Source: Calorimonas adulescens (GTDB taxonomy: Bacteria; Bacillota; Thermoanaerobacteria; Thermoanaerobacterales; UBA4877). Taken from it: DNA of 64,000 nucleotides. Under the pieces are notes generated by a model. The model searched no databases. It saw only the letters and a program-made list of their open reading frames with translations, and was not told where the DNA came from. Position 1 is the first letter of the stretch. Every line of letters begins with the position of its first letter. The position numbers and the translations under genes are program-made. Positions 58,278 through 64,000 of this stretch are shown here, in pieces. The stretch is taken from the NCBI RefSeq assembly GCF_008274215.1, contig NZ_VTPS01000011.1:1-64000 (forward strand), read 5' to 3'.

Positions 58278-58999
58278 AAGTCTTCAAGGGTGAACTTTTT
58301 TGTTACCGGCATGCCGGGCTTTCCAAGGGGAGGCAGTTCCTGACCATTTAGAGTTATTATGGCATTACCGGGATCTCCTAACCGCAAAGTGATTTCCGTA
58401 CCCTCTAATGTAACCTCCTCACCATTGGTGAATTTTTTTTCTACCAGAACGTTTCCGTTAGCATCTCTAGCCCTTATCCAACAGTCACCAGTAAATTTCA
58501 GGTTTATTACAAGTTTGTCGGCAGGTTCCGGTGTTTTGGTCTCAGGCATTTCAGGTGGTGAGTTTTCTACCTGCTGCTGCTCTTTTTGCGGCTCGGTGGG
58601 AGGAGGCAAGTTTAGATTTAATTTTTTATACGGGTTTATATATATGAATATTGCAAAAGCAGCAATAAGGACCACTGATGTTATTATGGTAATAAGTGGC
58701 CTTAGGTTGATACCAGCAGAATGTTGAGAGACCTTTTCGCTTTGTCTGGAAGGACCTTTTGAGGATTTATTTGTTGAGTCAATAAAATTTTTTACCAGCT
58801 CGCTGCCGTCTAAACCGAGAAAGTCAGCGTATTTTCTGACAATACCTATTACATATATCCTATCTGGTACTATACTGTAATTGCCCTCCTCTATGGCGCT
58901 TAAATAACGGGTCAATATATGGGTTTCCCTTGAAACATCATCTAATGTTAGATGTTTACTCTCCCTTGCCTCTTTTAAGATCTTGCCAATATCATCCAT
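58253..58999 (-). CDS. rodZ: RodZ-like cytoskeletal helix-turn-helix protein
   Basis: This 248-residue protein has an N-terminal HTH (IGKILKEARESKHLTLDDVSRET, about 4-26, continuing to DFLGLDG), a basic Ser-rich linker and one TM segment (about 107-123). A Pro/Glu/Gln-rich linker leads to a C-terminal DUF4115 beta domain (GDCWIRARDANGNVLVEK). RodZ ties MreB filaments to the membrane for rod shape. Its usual partner gene pgsA is present but divergent. Confidence 0.88.
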   Translation of the reverse strand: MDDIGKILKEARESKHLTLDDVSRETHILTRYLSAIEEGNYSIVPDRIYVIGIVRKYADFLGLDGSELVKNFIDSTNKSSKGPSRQSEKVSQHSAGINLRPLITIITSVVLIAAFAIFIYINPYKKLNLNLPPPTEPQKEQQQVENSPPEMPETKTPEPADKLVINLKFTGDCWIRARDANGNVLVEKKFTNGEEVTLEGTEITLRLGDPGNAIITLNGQELPPLGKPGMPVTKKFTLEDLNSQEQNP

Positions 59000-59032
59000 A
59001 AAAAGATCACCATCCCTGCCTTACTTAATGTT

Positions 59033-59101
59033 ATTATAACACTAATTTGACATATAAAAAGTTAATTTTTGATTAATTTTTTAACATGACTATGATATAA
59101 T
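59033..59101. promoter_or_regulatory. Divergent promoters for rodZ and pgsA
   Basis: Both directions have extended -10 elements: TGATATAAT on the plus strand (59093-59101) for pgsA and TGTTATAAT on the minus strand (TATAAT complement of 59033-59038) for rodZ. -35 hexamers are poor on both. Confidence 0.5.
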
Positions 59102-59131
59102 AGAAATTGCTGGATCATAGGAGGAAAAATA

Positions 59132-59632
59132 ATGAACATCCCCAATTTGCTTTCTACAATGAGGTTGATTCTTTCACCAACAATAATATGGTTGTTTTTG
59201 CGGGATCAGACCTTGATGGGTTATATCATCTTTGGTTTGGCCGCCCTCACTGATATTTTAGATGGCTTTATAGCCAGAAAGTACAACGTCAGAACAAAGC
59301 TTGGCACTGTGTTGGACCCGCTGGCCGATAAGGTTCTGGCATTGAGCGTGCTCTTTACCCTTGCGATGAAGGAAATCATTCCATACTGGATACCTGGTAT
59401 ATTAGCTGTCAAAGAGATGATAATGGTAGCCGGGGGTCTTTTTTTATGGAATAAGGGCGTGGTGATACCTGCTAATATTTTTGGAAAGGTAGCTACTGCG
59501 TCCACATATGCTGCGGTGTTGGGTTCGTATGTTGATAGGACTATTGGACTTTATGGCCTCATTCTGACTGTAGCCTTATCTATAGTGGCTCTTTTTTCTT
59601 ACGGAAGGATATTTTTTAAGGAAAAGGTGTAA
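59132..59632 (+). CDS. pgsA: CDP-diacylglycerol-glycerol-3-phosphate 3-phosphatidyltransferase
   Basis: A 166-residue CDP-alcohol phosphotransferase with four hydrophobic segments. The active-site motif D-G-x2-A-R-x8-G-x3-D-x3-D is complete in DGFIARKYNVRTKLGTVLDP then LADK (about 47-70). It makes phosphatidylglycerol phosphate. ATG follows ATAGGAGG. It is single, followed by the T-box leader of valS. Confidence 0.94.
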   Translation: MNIPNLLSTMRLILSPTIIWLFLRDQTLMGYIIFGLAALTDILDGFIARKYNVRTKLGTVLDPLADKVLALSVLFTLAMKEIIPYWIPGILAVKEMIMVAGGLFLWNKGVVIPANIFGKVATASTYAAVLGSYVDRTIGLYGLILTVALSIVALFSYGRIFFKEKV

Positions 59633-59647
59633 GTGCTTTAATATGTG

Positions 59648-59676
59648 TTGACAGTATTAAAATTTTATTATAAGAT
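59648..59676 (+). promoter_or_regulatory. Candidate promoter of the valS T-box transcript
   Basis: TTGACA (59648-59653) and TAAGAT (59671-59676) are 17 bases apart. The start would be near 59683, over 200 bases before the T-box core; the interval 59690-59900 has no recognised feature, so a closer promoter is possible. Confidence 0.45.
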
Positions 59677-59904
59677 ATAAGCTAATATTGATATCCTGAT
59701 AAAACAGTTTTCAGGGCATGTCATATAGCATCCAAATGGGTTTCTGCAGTGAGTTTATGATTCTTAAAAGGTGATGAACGGTTAATGATGATACGTCGAA
59801 CCTGACTCATGTAGGGGTATTAGAACATATTGAACAGGTGTCAGGTGCTGGAATATTATTGATATGTATGCTTATTACTTTTTAACATAATATGTAAAAG
59901 CAAT

Positions 59905-60120
59905 GAAGAAGAGGAGTAACCAGGAGCCTGGCTTTCAGAGAGGATGGGTCATGGGCTGTGAGCCTGTCTAAGTCAGACCGGTGAAGGTAGCTTTGGAGCT
60001 GTCAGGCTGAAACAACAGTAGGCCTGGCCGGGTATTCCGTTATATGAATGATTGCCCTTATACAGGGAATTAAGGTGGTACAGCGGCCCCCCGTCCTTTA
60101 GTGATGAGGGGCCTTTAATT
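59905..60120 (+). promoter_or_regulatory. T-box riboswitch controlling valS
   Basis: A T-box leader with stem I from about 59905 (AAGAGGAGTAACC ... GGATGGGTCATGGGCTGTGAG). The specifier is probably GTA (Val) at 59987-59989 in GGTGAAGGTAGC. The conserved T-box AAGGTGGTACAGCG lies at 60072-60085. The terminator GGCCCC (60085-60090)/GGGGCC (60108-60113) is followed by TTTAATT. Uncharged tRNA-Val should disrupt the terminator and switch on valS. One GGCCTGGCC word (60021) lies inside the leader. Confidence 0.9.
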
Positions 60121-60146
60121 ATACAATCTTTTAAGGAGGGAAAGAC

Positions 60147-62783
60147 ATGGAACTTCCAAAGACATATAATCCAAGGGAGTTTGAAGAAAGGATATACAAG
60201 GACTGGGTAGAAAAAGGATATTTCAAACCCAGAATAGATAAAAACAAAAAGCCCTTCACCATAGTCATGCCTCCACCCAATATAACAGGACAGCTGCACT
60301 TGGGTCATGCACTGGACAACACAATGCAGGACATACTTATAAGATGGAAGAGGATGCAGGGTATACCCACCCTGTGGGTGCCTGGCACAGACCACGCCAG
60401 CATCGCTACTGAGGTTAAAATAGTGGAAATGTTGAAGGAGGAGGGTCTTACCAAGGAACAGATAGGCAGGGAAGAATTCTTGAGGAGAGCATGGCAGTGG
60501 AAGGAAAAATATGGCAGTCGTATTGTTGAACAGTTAAAGCGTTTGGGGACATCATGTGACTGGTCCCGTGAGAGGTTTACCATGGATGAACAGTGTTCTA
60601 AAGCTGTGAAAAGATTCTTTGTGAGGCTATACAACAAGGGTCTTATATATAGGGGAGACAGGATAATAAACTGGTGTCCGGACTGTAAGACAGCCCTCTC
60701 TGATGCTGAGGTGGAACACAAGGAAGAGGAAGGGCATCTGTGGTATATCCGATATCCTTTCAAGGATGGCAGCGGCTATGTCATGATAGCAACTACCAGG
60801 CCGGAGACTATGATTGGAGATACTGCCGTTGCAGTAAACCCCAAAGACGAAAGGTATAAAGATGCTGTGGGCAAGACATTGGTCCTGCCTATTGTAGGAC
60901 GAGAGATACCTGTTATAGCCGATGACTATGTGGATATGGAATTTGGCACAGGGGCAGTAAAGGTGACTCCTGCCCATGACCCCAATGATTTTGAGTGCGG
61001 GATAAGACACAACCTGCCACAGGTCCAGGTTATAGGCGAGGATGGCAGGATGACTGAGGAAGCAGGAAAATACAGAGGTCTTGACCGTTACGAGGCCAGG
61101 GCTAAGGTGGTGGAGGAACTAAAGGAACAAGGGTTTCTTGAAAAAATAGAGAAAATTACTCACAGTGTGGGACACTGCTACCGCTGTGACACTGTAATAG
61201 AACCACTTATATCCAAACAGTGGTTTGTAAAAATGAAACCTTTGGTAGAGCCTGCGTTAAAGGTTGTAGCTGACGGAAAGGTCAAGATTGTGCCTGATAG
61301 GTTTACAAAAGTCTATAACAATTGGCTGGAGAATATAAAAGACTGGTGTATTTCCAGACAACTCTGGTGGGGACACCGCATACCGGCATGGTACTGCGAT
61401 AGCTGCGGTGAGATAACCGTAGCAGAGGAAGAACCTGACAGATGCCAGTATTGTGGTGGCACAGACATACACCAGGATGAGGATGTTTTGGATACATGGT
61501 TTAGTTCTGGTCTGTGGCCGTTTTCAACCCTTGGCTGGCCTGATGATACGGATGATCTCAGGTATTTTTATCCCACCAGTGTACTGGTTACAGGCTATGA
61601 CATAATATTTTTCTGGGTTGCCAGGATGATATTTTCTGGTCTTGAGGCAATGGGTGATATACCCTTTGAGTATGTCTTAATCCATGGGCTTATAAGGGAT
61701 GCAGAGGGTAGGAAGATGAGCAAGTCTCTTGGCAACGGCATAGATCCCATTGAGGTGATCGATAGGTATGGGGCTGATACACTGAGGTTTACCTTAGCTA
61801 CAAATAATTCCCCGGGAAATGATATAAGGTTTTCATGGGAGAGGGTGGAGGCCAGCAGGAATTTTGCCAATAAGCTTTGGAATGCCACACGATTTGCCCT
61901 TCTCAATATGGAGATAGATAGGGTTATAGATATACCCTATGACGTGTTGGACCTATCGGACAAATGGATACTTTCAAGGTTGAATAACCTGATCAAAGAG
62001 GTGAACGCCAATCTTGAAAGGTTTGAATTAGGCCTGGCCGCCTCTAAACTTTACGATTTCATATGGAGCGAATTCTGCGATTGGTATATTGAGGCATCAA
62101 AAGCGAGACTGTATGGTGGCAATGTGGAAGAGAAAAGAGCCTGTGAAATTGTATTGAGGTATGTTTTAGACAATACTTTAAGGCTCCTGCATCCTTTCAT
62201 GCCCTTTATCACAGAGGAACTCTGGCAGCAACTGCCCCATGAGGGAGACTCTATAATGATAGCCCCTTGGCCGGAATATAGTGAGACTATGGAATATAAA
62301 GAGGAAGAGGAGAGCTTTAACATACTGATGGATGTTGTAAGGTGTATCAGAAACATAAGGGCTGAAGAGGATGTGCCGCCAGCCAAGAGGATTAAGGCGA
62401 TAATACACCCCGCTACTGACAAGGTTCTAAAGACTATAGAGTCTGGTTTGGATTACATAAAAAAACTTGGTAATGTTCAGGAAGTGGATATAGTAATGGA
62501 ACAACCTGAAGACAAGAGAATGAGAAGTATGGTCCTTACGGATATGGAGATTTATATACCACTTTCTGATTTGATAGATATTGACAAAGAGATAGAAAAG
62601 TTGAATAATGAGAAGAAGAAAATAGAGTCAGAGATTGAAAGGTCTACAAATATGCTTTCTAATGAGGGCTTTGTGAAAAAAGCTCCACCACAGGTTGTGG
62701 AAAATGAGAGGCAAAAACTGGTTAAATATCGGGAGACGCTGAATAAACTTGTGGAAAGGATAAAGACACTAACAGAATGGTAG
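60147..62783 (+). CDS. valS: Valyl-tRNA synthetase
   Basis: This 878-residue class I synthetase has the HIGH-type motif [15 protein letters not shown] (about 46-60), the editing CP1 domain ([16 protein letters not shown] ... [11 protein letters not shown]), zinc-binding segments ([17 protein letters not shown] and CQYCGG), and KMSKS in [16 protein letters not shown]-terminal tRNA-binding coiled coil (about 810-878) closes the protein. It is regulated by the T-box upstream. Confidence 0.97.
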   Translation: MELPKTYNPREFEERIYKDWVEKGYFKPRIDKNKKPFTIVMPPPNITGQLHLGHALDNTMQDILIRWKRMQGIPTLWVPGTDHASIATEVKIVEMLKEEGLTKEQIGREEFLRRAWQWKEKYGSRIVEQLKRLGTSCDWSRERFTMDEQCSKAVKRFFVRLYNKGLIYRGDRIINWCPDCKTALSDAEVEHKEEEGHLWYIRYPFKDGSGYVMIATTRPETMIGDTAVAVNPKDERYKDAVGKTLVLPIVGREIPVIADDYVDMEFGTGAVKVTPAHDPNDFECGIRHNLPQVQVIGEDGRMTEEAGKYRGLDRYEARAKVVEELKEQGFLEKIEKITHSVGHCYRCDTVIEPLISKQWFVKMKPLVEPALKVVADGKVKIVPDRFTKVYNNWLENIKDWCISRQLWWGHRIPAWYCDSCGEITVAEEEPDRCQYCGGTDIHQDEDVLDTWFSSGLWPFSTLGWPDDTDDLRYFYPTSVLVTGYDIIFFWVARMIFSGLEAMGDIPFEYVLIHGLIRDAEGRKMSKSLGNGIDPIEVIDRYGADTLRFTLATNNSPGNDIRFSWERVEASRNFANKLWNATRFALLNMEIDRVIDIPYDVLDLSDKWILSRLNNLIKEVNANLERFELGLAASKLYDFIWSEFCDWYIEASKARLYGGNVEEKRACEIVLRYVLDNTLRLLHPFMPFITEELWQQLPHEGDSIMIAPWPEYSETMEYKEEEESFNILMDVVRCIRNIRAEEDVPPAKRIKAIIHPATDKVLKTIESGLDYIKKLGNVQEVDIVMEQPEDKRMRSMVLTDMEIYIPLSDLIDIDKEIEKLNNEKKKIESEIERSTNMLSNEGFVKKAPPQVVENERQKLVKYRETLNKLVERIKTLTEW

Positions 62784-62817
62784 AGGTATCCACAGAGGTG
62801 TCCAGGAGGGCATTAGG

Positions 62818-63357
62818 ATGTTCTTTCTCGCAAAAAGGCCAAAAATTTCCCAGGAAGAGATAATATTAAGAGAAGCAGTACCTGCCGATGCAAGAGGGAT
62901 TATAGATGTTGCCAACGCTGTAGGGAGAGAAAAAACATACAATGTCTCGGAAGTGTTTGGATATAGTGAGGCGGATGAGAGGAGCCTTATTGCAAGGCTG
63001 AACAGGAACAAAGAGCTCATCCTTGTGGCAGAACGCGGTGGTAAAATAATTGGTTTTTTGACTCTTTTTGTCTACTTTGGCGGACGTTCCCCAAAGGTAC
63101 AGCACGTTGGAGAGATTGGCATAAACATAATGGATGGTTACAGGGACATGGGACTGGGTTATAAGATGATGAATTATGCTATAGACTGGGCAAGGTGTAG
63201 GGGGTATATGAAACTTTGTCTGAGCGTTTTTAGCTCCAATGAAAGAGCAATACACCTTTATAAAAAATGCGGCTTTAGAGAGGAGGGGAGGAGGAAGGCC
63301 CAGTTTAAGATAGGGGACACCTATGTGGATGAGGTTGAGATGGGCCTTTTTCTGTAA
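62818..63357 (+). CDS. GNAT-family N-acetyltransferase
   Basis: A 179-residue GNAT enzyme. After an N-terminal extension (FFLAKRPKISQEEI) the acetyltransferase fold begins (LREAVPADARGIIDVANAV). The acetyl-CoA motif A is GEIGINIMDGYRDMGLGYKMMNYA and motif B contains LSVFSSNERAIHLYKKCGFREEG. The acceptor is unknown. ATG follows CAGGAGG; it may be co-transcribed with folC. Confidence 0.88.
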   Translation: MFFLAKRPKISQEEIILREAVPADARGIIDVANAVGREKTYNVSEVFGYSEADERSLIARLNRNKELILVAERGGKIIGFLTLFVYFGGRSPKVQHVGEIGINIMDGYRDMGLGYKMMNYAIDWARCRGYMKLCLSVFSSNERAIHLYKKCGFREEGRRKAQFKIGDTYVDEVEMGLFL

Positions 63358-63366
63358 AGAGAGGAT

Positions 63367-64000
63367 ATGGATTACAGAGAAACTATTGAGTGGATACATT
63401 CAGTAAACAGGTTTGGTATGAAGCTTGGTCTTGACAATATAAAGAGACTTACTGAGGCTATGGGGAACCCGCAGGATAGTTATAAGATAATTCATGTGGC
63501 GGGGACCAATGGGAAAGGTTCTGTATGTGCGATGACTGCCTCGATTTTAAAAGAGGCAGGGTACAGGGTAGGACTTTATATATCCCCTTATCTTGAGGAG
63601 TTCAATGAGAGGATACAGATAAATGGAGTAAACATATCAAATGAAGATCTTGCCAGGCTTGCCACGCAGGTTAAGGCAATCATAGATGAGATGGTTCAAA
63701 ATGGCTTCAGTCATCCAACGGAGTTTGAGGTGGTGACGGCCATAGGGTTTAAATATTTTGAAGAACAAGGTGTGGACTTTGCCGTAGTGGAGGTTGGACT
63801 TGGTGGCAGGTTTGATGCAACCAATGTGGTAAAACCCCTTGTAGGCGTGATAACCAATATAGGTTACGACCATATGGATGTACTGGGTGATACGTTGCCC
63901 AAGATTGCATTTGAGAAGGCTGGTATCATAAAAAAAGGGATAAGGGTGGTATCATATCCTCAAGAACCTGAGGTGTTGGATGTCATTAAGGTGAGGTGCA
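63367..64000 (+). CDS. folC: Folylpolyglutamate synthase / dihydrofolate synthase, N-terminal part (cut by window end)
   Basis: The open frame runs from ATG at 63367 (after GAGAGGAT) to the window end, giving 211 codons of about 430. The Mur-ligase-type ATP site is HVAGTNGKGSVCAMTASIL (about 42-60), followed by SPYLEEFNERIQING and the metal-site region VEVGLGGRFDATNV, then TNIGYDHMDVLGDT. It adds glutamate to folates. No stop is met, so the gene is only truncated by the window edge. Confidence 0.94.
   Translation, partial: MDYRETIEWIHSVNRFGMKLGLDNIKRLTEAMGNPQDSYKIIHVAGTNGKGSVCAMTASILKEAGYRVGLYISPYLEEFNERIQINGVNISNEDLARLATQVKAIIDEMVQNGFSHPTEFEVVTAIGFKYFEEQGVDFAVVEVGLGGRFDATNVVKPLVGVITNIGYDHMDVLGDTLPKIAFEKAGIIKKGIRVVSYPQEPEVLDVIKVRC

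Overview
The window reads as chromosomal DNA of a low-GC, endospore-lineage-type anaerobic Bacillota, most likely class Clostridia and possibly a Thermoanaerobacterales relative. The signs are strong GGAGG-type ribosome sites with many GTG/TTG starts, S-box and T-box control, hybrid cluster protein, and Firmicutes gene orders (yerC-pcrA-ligA-gatCAB, tig-clpP-clpX-lon-engB, rph-rdgB-yfcE). The genus cannot be fixed from the sequence alone.

Region 1 (1-13.1 kb) is the accessory part. It opens with the 3' end of an IS1182-type insertion sequence, then an FMN-binding lipoprotein on the minus strand. Next is a five-gene plus-strand operon (MoxR ATPase, DUF58 protein, membrane/DUF4129 protein, two tandem MutS-like ATPases) preceded by a promoter, a fluoride (crcB-motif) riboswitch and a terminator overlapping the aptamer. 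A secreted subtilisin follows. On the minus strand a second fluoride riboswitch, again with promoter and terminator, precedes an MFS transporter and an enolase gene that has lost its centre in frame. No CrcB/Fluc or CLC-F exporter is visible. Two fluoride switches about 11 kb apart, controlling MutS-like, MoxR, MFS and enolase genes, are the most notable content of the window.

Region 2 (13.1-24 kb) holds mixed genes: cobyrinate diamide synthase; hybrid cluster protein under a CRP/FNR-type palindrome; a zinc-ribbon protein; a HAD phosphatase; Hsp20; a methyltransferase broken by a 5-bp tandem duplication; the metNIQ methionine transporter behind a SAM-I riboswitch; and histidine ammonia-lyase.

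Region 3 (23.9-44.1 kb) is mostly housekeeping on the plus strand: yerC-pcrA-ligA-gatC-gatA-gatB, a complete oligopeptide ABC transporter (oppBCDF-oppA), a small cluster of poorly known genes (Cys-rich peptide, PqqD-like, DarT-like ADP-ribosyltransferase fold, AIR-synthase-like), a cell-wall amidase, an UPF0316 membrane protein, and rph-rdgB-yfcE. A nine-gene tRNA array (44.2-45.0 kb) follows, with its own promoter and terminator.

Region 4 (45.1-64 kb) contains tig-clpP-clpX, murJ, lon and engB; a secreted protein of unknown role; a DMT-family transporter; an SsuABC/TauABC-type ABC transporter; a YkuK-like protein; divergent rodZ and pgsA; a T-box-controlled valS; a GNAT acetyltransferase; and the start of folC, cut by the window edge. 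A 9-bp palindrome-like word, GGCCWGGCC, recurs 14 times across the window, far more than base composition predicts.
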